DNA of 64,000 nucleotides, taken from assembly GCF_016307205.1 (NCBI RefSeq), contig NZ_JAEIJD010000009.1:1-64000 (forward strand). The letters are read 5' to 3'. Position 1 is the first letter of the stretch; the number at the start of each line of letters is the position of its first letter. The DNA is from Pontibaca salina (lineage in GTDB: Bacteria > Pseudomonadota > Alphaproteobacteria > Rhodobacterales > Rhodobacteraceae). The notes below the pieces were generated by a model. The model did no database searches and had not been told where the DNA came from. It worked only from the letters and a program-made list of their open reading frames with translations. The position numbers were made by a program, and so were the translations under genes. This document shows, one piece after another, positions 31,328 to 39,600 of this stretch.

Positions 31328-32481
31328 TGTGGCGCAGTCTTGCCTCGAACATGGTGACCTTCCTGCTCGTGGCCTTGTTTCTGATTGGCGGCGTGATCCT
31401 ATGGGGGAAACGCCAATATACTGCGGAGGGCCCGTTGGCCGAGGCCATCTGCCTTCGGGTTGAGCGCGGATCGAATATTGGCAAAGTCAGCCGTGATTTG
31501 GCCGGTAAAGGCGCTGTCAGCAGCTCAAAGATCTTTCGCATCGGCGCGGATTACACCGACAAGGCGGGCAAGCTGAAAGCCGGCAGCTTTCTGGTGCAGC
31601 CCGGTGCGTCGATGGAGCAGATCGTCGATCAAATCACCCGCGGCGGCGCCAGCACTTGCGGAACAGAGATTGTTTATCGAGTCGGTGTGAACCACACGAT
31701 CGCACGGATACGTGAACTCGACCCGGCGACCAGTGAGTTTGCCCCCTTGGCCGAGTTCGATCCGATCACCGAAGAGGCTCCTGAGGTATATGCTGAAAAG
31801 CGCGGCGAGACCGATACGCGCTATCGCATTGCGCTGGCGGAAGGCGTGACCAGCTGGCAGGTGATCGAGGCGCTGAAGGCGATTGATGTGCTGGAAGGCG
31901 AGGTCGCGGAGGTCCCGGCCGAGGGCCGACTGGCACCGGACAGCTATGAGGTAACACCGGGCACACTGCGCGCCGATCTGGTCGCGCTGATGGAGCGGCG
32001 GCAAGATCTTCGGATTGCTGCTGCGTGGGAAAGCCGTGCGGAAGGGATCCCGTTGGAGAGCCCCGAGGAAATGCTGATTTTGGCGTCGATCATCGAAAAG
32101 GAAACCGGCGTGCCGGATGAGCGCAGGCAGGTGGCCAGCGTATTTGTGAACCGGCTGGAGCGGGGGATGCGATTGCAGACTGACCCGACGGTGATCTATG
32201 GGGTGACCAAAGGCAAAGGCGTCTTGGGTCGGGGATTGCGGCAAAGTGAATTGCGCAAGGCGACGCCGTGGAACACCTATGTGATTGAAGGTTTGCCGCC
32301 AACACCGATCGCCAATCCCGGATTGGCCAGTCTTGAGGCTGCAGTGGCTCCTGCAGCAACGGATTACGTGTTTTTCGTGGCCGATGGGACCGGCGGACAT
32401 GCATTTGCAAAAACGCTGGAAGAACATAACCGCAATGTCGCCAAATGGCGCCAGATCGAGGCGAACCGACCGGGGCAGTGA
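31327..32481 (+). CDS. mltG: Endolytic transglycosylase MltG
   Basis: Inner-membrane peptidoglycan transglycosylase that cuts nascent glycan strands and is thought to set their length. The 384-residue product has one N-terminal membrane helix (about 8-26), a LysM-like subdomain, and the YceG fold with the catalytic Glu in IIEKETGVPDE and the conserved LQTDPTVIYG and TPIANPGLASLEAA. It closes the fabF transcript; a strong hairpin follows at 32488. Confidence 0.95.
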   Translation: MWRSLASNMVTFLLVALFLIGGVILWGKRQYTAEGPLAEAICLRVERGSNIGKVSRDLAGKGAVSSSKIFRIGADYTDKAGKLKAGSFLVQPGASMEQIVDQITRGGASTCGTEIVYRVGVNHTIARIRELDPATSEFAPLAEFDPITEEAPEVYAEKRGETDTRYRIALAEGVTSWQVIEALKAIDVLEGEVAEVPAEGRLAPDSYEVTPGTLRADLVALMERRQDLRIAAAWESRAEGIPLESPEEMLILASIIEKETGVPDERRQVASVFVNRLERGMRLQTDPTVIYGVTKGKGVLGRGLRQSELRKATPWNTYVIEGLPPTPIANPGLASLEAAVAPAATDYVFFVADGTGGHAFAKTLEEHNRNVAKWRQIEANRPGQ

Positions 32482-32487
32482 TTTCGG

Positions 32488-32519
32488 CGCGTATAGCGAG
32501 GTGAGCTGCGCTATACGCG
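32488..32519 (+). terminator. Terminator hairpin downstream of mltG
   Basis: A perfect 11-bp stem (CGCGTATAGCG at 32488-32498, CGCTATACGCG at 32509-32519) with a 10-nt loop begins 7 bp after the mltG stop and is followed by TTTGG. It likely insulates the fabF-mltG transcript from the gene transfer agent promoter immediately downstream. Confidence 0.65.
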
Positions 32520-32541
32520 TTTGGCTTCGTTGCGTTATGGG

Positions 32542-32570
32542 TTGACAATCCGTACGGTTTCACGTATAGG
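32542..32570 (+). promoter_or_regulatory. Near-consensus promoter upstream of the GTA cluster
   Basis: TTGACA (32542-32547), a 17-bp spacer and TATAGG (32565-32570) make the best sigma-70-type promoter I see in the window. Transcription would start near 32577, about 105 bp before the first GTA gene. The transcript meets an intrinsic terminator after roughly 55 nt. No activator site (for example for GafA or CtrA) is evident by eye: no TTAA-N7-TTAA is found here. Confidence 0.65.
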
Positions 32571-32596
32571 TTGTGTCATGCTAGGGGAAATGAGCA

Positions 32597-32633
32597 AGCG
32601 ACTGCAGGGGTGATCCTGCCGGTCGCTTTTTTT
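32597..32633 (+). terminator. Leader terminator (attenuator candidate) before the GTA genes
   Basis: AGCGAC and GCAGG (32597-32608, one bulged T) pair with CCTGC and GTCGCT (32615-32627), with a 6-nt loop, and are followed by seven T residues (32627-32633). This is a textbook Rho-independent terminator placed between the promoter at 32542 and the first GTA gene at 32681. It would yield a short RNA of about 55 nt unless bypassed. Confidence 0.75.
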
Positions 32634-32680
32634 ATTTCTGTCGTGCGGAGATCATTTTCGCATGAGGTCGATGAACAAGC

Positions 32681-33028
32681 ATGACTTTGATTACCCCCGA
32701 AGAGCGCATTCACCGGACGGCGGAATTGCTGGCGTCGCTGGAGGATTCGATTCGCGACCTGCGCCGACAGGCGGAAGACCTGAGCAGGCAGTTACAGGCC
32801 GGGGAGGATGCAGATCTTGTAACGGGAACCAGACGGGTTGCGGCGGTCGAAGCGCTGCTACGAACCTGCCAAAAGGTGGAGGCAAGCCTTGTCGAACAAC
32901 AACAACAGAGACAGGCCGGAAACATACAGGGCGGGCAAGCGCTCGACCTGGTGCAGGCTCGACTTGAGGTCGGGTGCAGATTGGCTCGCTTGCGCGCCTG
33001 TTGCGACCCGGGAAAGATTTCTGAATGA
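32681..33028 (+). CDS. GTA ORFg1, small terminase subunit
   Basis: First gene of the gene transfer agent cluster. In Rhodobacter capsulatus the ORFg1 product has been shown to act as the small terminase that recruits DNA for packaging. The 115-residue protein is helical and highly charged, with predicted coiled coil over about residues 10-45 and 65-100 and a Gln run at about 72-76. The ribosome binding site is weak. Its 3' end overlaps the large terminase frame by about 65 bp. Identification rests on position and helical character more than on a motif. Confidence 0.8.
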   Translation: MTLITPEERIHRTAELLASLEDSIRDLRRQAEDLSRQLQAGEDADLVTGTRRVAAVEALLRTCQKVEASLVEQQQQRQAGNIQGGQALDLVQARLEVGCRLARLRACCDPGKISE

Positions 33029-34307
33029 GATTGGAGAGGGAGGGCTTTGGGCCCTCCCTTTTTTGTTCGAGTTCTGGGCATTGCCGCACCAGTTGCCGCC
33101 CTTGGGAGATTGGCGGGTCTGGGTGGTTATGGGCGGACGAGGGGCAGGCAAGACGCGGGCGGGGGCCGAATGGATGCGCCGACAGGTCGAGGGTGGCACG
33201 CCGCTGAGCCGGGGGCGCGCGCGGCGTCTGGCGCTGGTGGGCGAAACTTACGATCAGGTGCGCGACGTGATGGTATTTGGCGAGAGCGGCATATTGGAGT
33301 GCTCGCCCCCGGATCGTCGTCCCATCTGGAAAGCGAGTGAACGTAAACTGGTCTGGCCGAACGGGGCCTCGGCGCAGGCGTTTTCGGCACATGATGCCGA
33401 GGCGTTGCGCGGGCCACAATTCGATGCCGCCTGGGCCGATGAACTGGCCAAGTGGAAAAAGGCGGATGAAGCTTGGGATATGCTGCAATTTACCTTGCGG
33501 CTCGGGGATGACCCAAGGGTGTGCGTGACCACGACGCCGCGCAATGTCGGGGTGCTGAAACGATTACTGGCGGCACCATCGACCGTGGTCACCCATGCGC
33601 CGACCGAGGCCAATCGGGCCAATCTGGCGGCGGGCTTTCTGGAGGAGGTGCGCACGCGCTATGCCGGCACGCGGCTGGGGCGGCAGGAACTGGATGGCGT
33701 GCTGCTGGCGGATACCGAGGGCGCGCTGTGGACCGGTTCGGCGCTGGAAACGGCGTGGATTGCAGATGTACCGGCGCTGGACCGCGTGGTCGTGGCGCTG
33801 GACCCCGCAATAAGTGCAGGCGGGGCTGCGGATGAATGTGGCATCATCGTGGTCGGGGCTTGCACGAAAGGGCCACCACAGGATTGGCGTGCCTATGTGC
33901 TGGCCGATTGCACGGTGCAGGGGGTCAGTCCGACGGGCTGGGCCAGAGCGGCGATTGCGGCGATGGAGCAATTCGGGGCCGAGCGGCTGATCGCTGAGGT
34001 GAACCAAGGTGGCCAACTGGTGGAGGAAGTGATCCGACAGGTGGATCCGCTGGTGCCGTTCAAGGCGGTGCATGCCACGCGCGGCAAGGCTGCGCGCGCC
34101 GAACCGGTCGCGGCGCTTTATGAGCAAGGGCGGGTGCGGCATGTGCCGGGGTTGGAGCTGCTGGAAGAACAGATGTGCCTGATGACCGCGCGCGGCTATG
34201 AGGGCGCGGGCTCGCCCGACCGGGTGGATGCGCTGGTCTGGGCACTGCATGAATTGATCATCGCGCCCTCGCGGCAGCTATTGCAGCCACGTCTGCGGGT
34301 GCTCTGA
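32964..34307 (+). CDS. GTA ORFg2, large terminase subunit
   Basis: ATP-driven DNA packaging motor with nuclease domain. About 447 residues: Walker A GGRGAGKTRAGAEW, the conserved VGETYDQVRDVMVFGESG, Walker B-like region AWADELAKW, TTTPRNVGVL, and a C-terminal RNase H-like nuclease with VALDPAIS and SPDRVDALVWAL. The start is uncertain. The TTG at 32964 (preceded by CAGG) gives an N-terminus like other GTA terminases (SGADWL); the ATGA at the end of ORFg1 is in another frame. A terminator-like hairpin lies inside the 5' coding region at 33037. Confidence 0.93.
   Translation: MRSGADWLACAPVATRERFLNEIGEGGLWALPFLFEFWALPHQLPPLGDWRVWVVMGGRGAGKTRAGAEWMRRQVEGGTPLSRGRARRLALVGETYDQVRDVMVFGESGILECSPPDRRPIWKASERKLVWPNGASAQAFSAHDAEALRGPQFDAAWADELAKWKKADEAWDMLQFTLRLGDDPRVCVTTTPRNVGVLKRLLAAPSTVVTHAPTEANRANLAAGFLEEVRTRYAGTRLGRQELDGVLLADTEGALWTGSALETAWIADVPALDRVVVALDPAISAGGAADECGIIVVGACTKGPPQDWRAYVLADCTVQGVSPTGWARAAIAAMEQFGAERLIAEVNQGGQLVEEVIRQVDPLVPFKAVHATRGKAARAEPVAALYEQGRVRHVPGLELLEEQMCLMTARGYEGAGSPDRVDALVWALHELIIAPSRQLLQPRLRVL
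33037..33064 (+). terminator. Terminator-shaped hairpin inside the 5' end of ORFg2
   Basis: A perfect 9-bp, mostly GC stem (AGGGAGGGC at 33037-33045, GCCCTCCCT at 33051-33059) with a 5-nt loop and a T-run (33059-33064) begins 8 bp after the ORFg1 stop. It is coding sequence for the conserved GLWALPFLF segment of the terminase, so it may be partly a by-product of codon choice. Its fit to an intrinsic terminator is nevertheless good; active translation of ORFg2 would suppress it. Confidence 0.55.
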
Positions 34308-34425
34308 CGCTGTTGCGTGATCACCGCGCGGTGGATTTGCCAAATTTTATGAAAGCTCTGTCAAAACGGTTTGCGAAAGGCCGGTTGGCGCATGTCGACG
34401 CGATGAACAGATAGGAGCATCAACA

Positions 34426-35616
34426 ATGGTATTTGATTTCTTGCGTCGCAGAGCCAAGGCCAATGTGCCCGAGAGCAAGGCAAGCGCGACCGGGCGGGTG
34501 CTGGCCTATGCCGGATCGGCGCGGGTGGCCTGGAGCCCGCGCGATACGATATCGCTGACCCGAACCGGGTTTTCCGGCAATCCGGTGGGGTTCCGGTCGG
34601 TCAAGCTGATTGCCGAGGCAGCGGCAGCGCTGCCTCTGGTCTTGCAGGATTGTGATCGGCGCTATGAGCAGCATCCGCTGCTGGCATTGGTGCGTCAGCC
34701 CAACCCGGCGCAGGGACGGGCCGAGCTGATGGAGGCGTTATTTGCGCAGATGCTGCTGTCGGGAAACGCCTATGTCGAGGCGGTCCGCATCGACGCTCAG
34801 GCAGCGCCGGTGGAGCTACATGTGCTGCGTTCGGACCGGATGAGCGTGATTCCGGGCAGCGATGGCTGGCCGGTCGGCTATGAATACAGCGTCGGCGGCC
34901 GGAAAGTGCGGTTTGATGCCAGTGGGGCGGTTTCGCCGATTTGCCACGTCAAATCCTTCCATCCGCAGGACGATCATTACGGACTGTCCCCGTTACAGGC
35001 GGCGGCGATGGCGCTGGACGTGCATAATAGCGCCAGCCGCTGGTCGAAATCGCTGCTGGACAATGCCGCGCGGCCCAGCGGAGCGCTGGTGTTCCGGGGC
35101 GGTGATGGCCACAGCAGCATGGCGGATGACCAGTTCCAGCGGCTCTCGGATGAGATCAGCGCAAACTATCAGGGTGCGCGCAATGCCGGGCGACCAATGG
35201 TTCTGGAAGGCGGGCTCGACTGGAAGCCGATGGGGTTCTCGCCCAGCGACATGGAGTTCCACAAGACCAAGGAGGCGGCGGCGCGTGAGATCGCGCTGGC
35301 CTTCGGGGTGCCGCCGATGCTGCTTGGGATCCAGGGCGATGCGACCTATGCCAATTATCAAGAGGCGAACCGGGCTTTTTACCGCCTGACGGTGCTGCCG
35401 CTGGCGACACGGGTGGCGTCGGCGCTGTCGGACTGGTTGGGGCGATTCAGTGGCGAGGTGCTGGAGCTGAAGCCCGATCTTGACCAAGTGCCGGCGCTGG
35501 CGGCCGAGCGCGATGCGCAATGGGCGCGGGTGGCGCGGGCGGATTTTCTGAGCAACGGCGAAAAGCGCGCGCTGCTGGGGCTGCCGACGGTGGCAGCGGC
35601 CGATGCGGATGCGTGA
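34426..35616 (+). CDS. GTA ORFg3, portal protein
   Basis: HK97-family portal, the dodecameric ring at one capsid vertex through which DNA enters. The 396-residue product shows GNPVGFRSVKLIAEAAAALP, LMEALFAQMLLSGNAYVE, KSFHPQDDHYGLSPLQAA and GVPPMLLGIQGDATYANYQEA, all typical of phage portals. AGGAGCATC precedes the ATG. It follows the terminase after a 118-bp gap with no clear gene or signal. Confidence 0.95.
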   Translation: MVFDFLRRRAKANVPESKASATGRVLAYAGSARVAWSPRDTISLTRTGFSGNPVGFRSVKLIAEAAAALPLVLQDCDRRYEQHPLLALVRQPNPAQGRAELMEALFAQMLLSGNAYVEAVRIDAQAAPVELHVLRSDRMSVIPGSDGWPVGYEYSVGGRKVRFDASGAVSPICHVKSFHPQDDHYGLSPLQAAAMALDVHNSASRWSKSLLDNAARPSGALVFRGGDGHSSMADDQFQRLSDEISANYQGARNAGRPMVLEGGLDWKPMGFSPSDMEFHKTKEAAAREIALAFGVPPMLLGIQGDATYANYQEANRAFYRLTVLPLATRVASALSDWLGRFSGEVLELKPDLDQVPALAAERDAQWARVARADFLSNGEKRALLGLPTVAAADADA

Positions 35617-35836
35617 GGGGCGGTCAGAATATGAGCCATTCGAATGCGCGCCGGGCTTACGTTTAGCGGCCCATGAGCGGGTCGCCCAGATCCATCATGA
35701 GAACCTTAACAGGCGGCTGGATCGACTGGAAGCGGGCATGGAGCGATTGGAGCGGCGGTTGTGGCTGGCGGTTTACGGGGTGGCGGCGATGATTCTGGGT
35801 CAGGCGGTGCAGTCCATCATCGCGGCAGCACCATGA
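35603..35836 (+). CDS. GTA ORFg3.5, small membrane-type protein
   Basis: A 77-residue product overlapping the portal stop by 14 bp. It has a conserved charged helix (LNRRLDRLEAGMERLERRLW, about residues 36-55) followed by one hydrophobic segment (VYGVAAMILGQAVQS). This is the arrangement of the ORFg3.5 product found between portal and protease in Rhodobacterales GTA clusters. Its role is unknown. The start may be the ATG at 35603 or 35609; neither has a good ribosome binding site. Confidence 0.8.
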   Translation: MRMREGRSEYEPFECAPGLRLAAHERVAQIHHENLNRRLDRLEAGMERLERRLWLAVYGVAAMILGQAVQSIIAAAP

Positions 35837-36429
35837 AAAGCGAAACATCAATGGTTTATGAGGAGCAGTTGATGCAGATCAACAGCGGATTGGAGTGCAA
35901 GTTCGCCGGGTTCGGTGCCAAACTGAGCCTAAGCGACGGGGCGGTGATCGCGGGCTATGCCAGCCTGTTCGGACAGGCGGATCAGGGCGGCGACGTGGTG
36001 CAGCAGGGCGCTTATGGCATATCGCTGAAGGCGCTGGCGGCGCGCGGGCAGAGCGTCAAAATGTTGTGGCAACACGACCCGGCGCGGCCAATCGGTGTTT
36101 GGGACGAGGTGCGCGAGGACGGGCGCGGTCTTTGGGTCAAGGGCCGAATTCTGGAGGCCACCCAAGCCGGGCGCGAGGCGATCGCGCTGGTCGCGGCGGG
36201 GGCGATTGATGGGCTGTCGATCGGTTATCGCACACAGCGGGCGAGCAAGAACGACAGGGGCCAGCGGCTCTTGAGCGAACTGGAGCTTTGGGAGGTGTCG
36301 CTGGTGACGTTCCCGATGCTGGCCAGTGCGCGGGTGGCGGCCAAGGGCGAGAGTCACGAAACCGATGCCACCCTGCGCGAGTTGGCGGCGGTCTTTGAGG
36401 ACGCGCGGCTGGAACTGGCGCGACACTGA
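35833..36429 (+). CDS. GTA ORFg4, prohead protease
   Basis: HK97-family maturation protease that trims the capsid protein during head assembly. The 198-residue product shows GYASLFGQADQGGDVVQQGAY, the catalytic His in MLWQHDPARPIGVW, the Ser in GAIDGLSIGY and LWEVSLVTFPM. The ATG overlaps the ORFg3.5 stop (ATGA). Compared with the longer frame from 35761, the ATG at 35833 gives the usual family N-terminus. Confidence 0.94.
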   Translation: MKSETSMVYEEQLMQINSGLECKFAGFGAKLSLSDGAVIAGYASLFGQADQGGDVVQQGAYGISLKALAARGQSVKMLWQHDPARPIGVWDEVREDGRGLWVKGRILEATQAGREAIALVAAGAIDGLSIGYRTQRASKNDRGQRLLSELELWEVSLVTFPMLASARVAAKGESHETDATLRELAAVFEDARLELARH

Positions 36430-36466
36430 CTGCGCGCTGAATTCTGACAACAGACAGGATGTGACG

Positions 36467-37648
36467 ATGAACAAGTCCGATGGATCGGCCTTGGCCGGGG
36501 ACGGTGTGCCCATGATTCGCGAAGTGAGGCAGGCAATGACCGGCTTTGTCAGTGAACTCAAAGGCTTCAAGGGTGAGTTTGGAACCAGACTGCAACAATT
36601 GGAAGAGCGAGTGACCATGCTGAATAGAGACTCAATCGCCGCGGCGCGTCCGCAACTGGCCGCAGGTACGGATGCCGGGGCTCCGCATCAAAAGGCCTTT
36701 AACGCCTATCTGCGCTCGGGCGATGATGACGGGCTGCGCGGCCTTGAATTCGAGTGCAAGGCGATGTCCACTGCGGTGAACGGCGACGGCGGGTTTCTGG
36801 TGGATCCGCAAACCTCTGAGCGGGTGCAGTCGGTCCTGAATTCCACGGCGTCGATCCGGGCGGTGGCCGCAGTCGTGAATGTCGAGGCGACAAGCTATGA
36901 CATGCTGATCGACCATGGCGAAGTCGGCGCCGGCTGGGCCAGCGAGACTGGCGCCGTGGCGGAAACCGGGACGCCGCAGATCGACCGGATTTCGATCCCG
37001 CTGCACGAGTTGAGCGCGCTGCCCAAGGCGAGCCAGCGGCTGTTGGATGACAGCGCTTTTGACATCGAGGGTTGGCTGGCGGGGCGCATCGCCGACAAAT
37101 TCGCCCGTGCCGAAGCGGCAGCCTTTATCAATGGCGATGGCGAAGACAAGCCGCGGGGCATTTTGAACCATGCGGTCGTCGACAATGAAATCTGGGCCTG
37201 GGGCAATCTGGGCTATGTGCCGACCGGTGTCAGTGGCGATGTCGGCGGCGGCGAGGCGGTGATCGATCTGGTCTATGCGCTGGGTGCGCAATACCGCGCC
37301 AATGCCAGCTTTGTCATGAACTCGAAAACCGCCGGACATCTGCGCAAGCTCAAGGACAATGACGGGCGGTTCCTGTGGTCAGACGGTCTGGCCGCCGGTG
37401 AACCGGCGCGGCTGCTGGGCTATCCGGTGCTGATTGCCGAGGACATGCCCAACCCGGAGGCGGACGCGATGGCGGTGGCCTTCGGCGATTTTGCCGCCGG
37501 TTACACCATTGCCGAGCGCCCCGATCTGCGCGTGCTGCGCGACCCGTTCAGCGCCAAGCCCCATGTGCTGTTCTACGCCACCAAGCGCGTGGGCGGCGAT
37601 GTGAGCGATTTCGCCGCCATCAAGCTTCTGAAATTCGGCACCGCGTAA
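36467..37648 (+). CDS. GTA ORFg5, major capsid protein
   Basis: HK97-fold major head protein. The 393-residue product begins with a coiled-coil delta domain (about 12-55) that serves as internal scaffold and is removed by the protease. The fold follows from about residue 85: GDGGFLVDP, GWASETGAVAETGTP, ALPKASQRLLDDSAFD, INGDGEDKPRGIL and the C-terminal GDFAAGYTIAERPDLRVLRD. Mature GTA heads in R. capsulatus are built from this protein. The ATG at 36467 is preceded by ACAGGATG. Confidence 0.96.
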   Translation: MNKSDGSALAGDGVPMIREVRQAMTGFVSELKGFKGEFGTRLQQLEERVTMLNRDSIAAARPQLAAGTDAGAPHQKAFNAYLRSGDDDGLRGLEFECKAMSTAVNGDGGFLVDPQTSERVQSVLNSTASIRAVAAVVNVEATSYDMLIDHGEVGAGWASETGAVAETGTPQIDRISIPLHELSALPKASQRLLDDSAFDIEGWLAGRIADKFARAEAAAFINGDGEDKPRGILNHAVVDNEIWAWGNLGYVPTGVSGDVGGGEAVIDLVYALGAQYRANASFVMNSKTAGHLRKLKDNDGRFLWSDGLAAGEPARLLGYPVLIAEDMPNPEADAMAVAFGDFAAGYTIAERPDLRVLRDPFSAKPHVLFYATKRVGGDVSDFAAIKLLKFGTA

Positions 37649-37817
37649 GGGGCCGGATACGGTCGCGGCAGAAACCGTGGCCGTGGCAGGCGCGTGCCGG
37701 GTGAGATCCCTCGCGTTGTCTAGCTGCTCTCCCTCCGTCCGAGCAACGTGAGGTGGTGCGCGTCTGCCGATCAGACTGGGTTGGCCCCGGAGGGGGCGGA
37801 GCATGCGGAGTGTAGGA

Positions 37818-38408
37818 ATGATGTTGATCGAAGAGACCACGGTACCCGATGCAGCCTTGCCGGTGGACCGGTTCAAGGCGCATCTGCGGCTGGGAACCGG
37901 GTTTGGCGACGACCAATTGCAGGACGGCATCTTGCTTGGGTTCCTGCGGGCGGCGATCGCCGCGATCGAAGCGCGCACCGGCAAGGTTCTGATCCGGCGC
38001 GAGTTCGGCTGGGAGCTGGAAGACTGGCGTGAGCGGACCGGGCAGGTTCTGCCAGTGGTACCGGTGTCGGCGATTGTAACTGTCCTAACAACCGATGCTG
38101 ATGGCACCGAGACGGCGATCCCGCTGGAGAACGTGCGGCTGGAGCCCGACAGCCAGCGGCCGCGATTGCGGCCCGTTGGCCCGCTGCTGCCGGCGGTGCC
38201 GGTGGGCGGCAAGGTGGTGATCCGCATGGTCGCAGGCCTGGCCGAGGAATGGGACGATCTGCCTGCCGATCTGGGCCAGGCGGTGCTGCTGCTGGCGGCG
38301 CATTATTACGAATATCGCCATGAAACCGCGCTCAGCGCCGGCTGCATGCCCTTTGGCGTCAGCAGCCTGATCCAGCGCTATCGTGTGCTGCGGCTGGGGG
38401 TGGCGTGA
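37818..38408 (+). CDS. GTA ORFg6, head-tail adaptor
   Basis: Phage gp6-like adaptor that docks under the portal. The 196-residue product starts MMLIEETTVPDAALPVDRFKAHLRLG, has FLRAAIAAIEARTGKVLI and the helical AVLLLAAHYYEYRHET that is typical of the family, and ends near the conserved LIQRYRVLRLG. Two adjacent ATGs (37818, 37821) are possible; GGAG lies 8 bp before the first. The 170-bp gap behind the capsid gene shows no further gene. Confidence 0.92.
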   Translation: MMLIEETTVPDAALPVDRFKAHLRLGTGFGDDQLQDGILLGFLRAAIAAIEARTGKVLIRREFGWELEDWRERTGQVLPVVPVSAIVTVLTTDADGTETAIPLENVRLEPDSQRPRLRPVGPLLPAVPVGGKVVIRMVAGLAEEWDDLPADLGQAVLLLAAHYYEYRHETALSAGCMPFGVSSLIQRYRVLRLGVA

Positions 38409-38746
38409 TGAAACTGCCGAACCTATCGCGCCTACTCGAATTGGAAAGCCCGGTGCGCCAGCCCGACAATGCCGGTGGCTATGTGGAAAGTTGGGCCACA
38501 CTCGGCTGTGTCTGGGCCGAGGTAACAATCCGCAGCGGCCGAGAACGGGCCGAGGTCGATATGCCGGTTTCGACAGTGCGCTGGCGTGTGGTCGTACGCG
38601 CCTCTCCGGTCGGGGCATCGTCGCGGCCAAAAGCCGGACAGCGGTTTCGCGAAGGCGTGCGCGTCATGGCGATCCGGGCGGTGGCCGAGCGTGATCCTTT
38701 TGGGCGCTATCTGACCTGTTTCGCTGAAGAGGAGGTGGCAATATGA
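38408..38746 (+). CDS. GTA ORFg7, head completion (stopper) protein
   Basis: SPP1 gp16-like head-tail joining protein that closes the head channel. The 112-residue product shows LPNLSRLLELESPVRQPDN, ESWATLGCVWAEVTIRSGRER and the C-terminal FGRYLTCFAEEE, as in other GTA ORFg7 proteins. The ATG shares a base with the ORFg6 stop. Confidence 0.9.
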   Translation: MKLPNLSRLLELESPVRQPDNAGGYVESWATLGCVWAEVTIRSGRERAEVDMPVSTVRWRVVVRASPVGASSRPKAGQRFREGVRVMAIRAVAERDPFGRYLTCFAEEEVAI

Positions 38747-39165
38747 CTTATGCAATGGCAGGCGATCTGCAAGGCGCAGTCTGGCAGCATCTTCTCGCGG
38801 ACCCCAGCCTGAACGCGCTGGTGGGCACGGCAATCTATGACGCGCTGCCGCTGGGCACGATCCCAGAAACCTATGTAAGCATCGGTGCCGAAACGGTGAG
38901 GGATCGTTCCGATATCAGCGGCACGGGGGCCGAGCATCGATTCACGATTTCGGTGATCAGCGAAGTCGCTGGCTTCGCCCACGCCAAGGCGGTCGCGGGG
39001 GCAGTCGGGGATGCGCTGCTGCACCACGATCTTACGCTAGAGCGCGGGCGGATGGTGGGGCTGTGGTTCGAACGGGCCACCGCGCGGCGCACGGGCAGTG
39101 CGGGACGGGTGCGGCGCATCGACCTGCGATTTCGCGCCCGCGTCGAAGACGATCAGGCAGTGTGA
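38743..39165 (+). CDS. GTA ORFg8, tail terminator (DUF3168)
   Basis: Caps the tail tube and joins it to the head. The 140-residue DUF3168 protein shows LQGAVWQHLLADPSLNALVG, the VSIGAETVRDRSDISGTGAEH segment with a conserved aromatic-free loop, and a basic C-terminal strand. The ATG overlaps the ORFg7 stop by four bases. Confidence 0.9.
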   Translation: MTYAMAGDLQGAVWQHLLADPSLNALVGTAIYDALPLGTIPETYVSIGAETVRDRSDISGTGAEHRFTISVISEVAGFAHAKAVAGAVGDALLHHDLTLERGRMVGLWFERATARRTGSAGRVRRIDLRFRARVEDDQAV

Positions 39166-39181
39166 GCAAGGAGGCACGGCT

Positions 39182-39595
39182 ATGGGTGTGCAAAACGGCA
39201 AGGATCTCTTGGTGAAGGTGGATATGACCGGCGACGGCCAGTTCCAGACCATTGCGGGGCTGCGCGCCACGCGGGTCAGTTTCAATGCCGAGAGCGTCGA
39301 TGTGACCAGTCTGGAAAGCCAGGGCGGCTGGCGCGAGTTGCTGGGCGGCGTGGGGGTGCGCTCGGCGGCGATTTCCGGCTCGGGTGTGTTTCGCGATGCC
39401 GGCACTGACGAGCGCGCCCGGCAGTTGTTCTTTGACGGGCTGACGCCGGATTTTCAGGTCATCATTCCAAATTTCGGCATTGTCGAGGGGCCGTTCCAAG
39501 TGACCGCGATCGAATATGCCGGTTCCCACAATGGGGAGGCGACCTATGACCTATCGCTGGCCAGCGCTGGTGCGCTGACTTTTCTCGCACTGTGA
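39182..39595 (+). CDS. GTA ORFg9, major tail tube protein
   Basis: TP901-1-family tail tube protein that stacks to form the GTA tail. The 137-residue product starts MGVQNGKDLLVKVD and shows GLRATRVSFNAESVDVTSLES, then GVRSAAISGSGVF and the C-terminal ATYDLSLASAGALTFLAL. AAGGAGGCACGGCT-like sequence precedes the ATG, fitting a highly expressed structural gene. Confidence 0.94.
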   Translation: MGVQNGKDLLVKVDMTGDGQFQTIAGLRATRVSFNAESVDVTSLESQGGWRELLGGVGVRSAAISGSGVFRDAGTDERARQLFFDGLTPDFQVIIPNFGIVEGPFQVTAIEYAGSHNGEATYDLSLASAGALTFLAL

Positions 39596-39600
39596 TCGCG

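Noticed and set aside
36699-37206. Antisense frames within the capsid gene as overlapping genes
   Set aside because: No start signal or family; they follow from codon bias in a highly conserved plus-strand gene.
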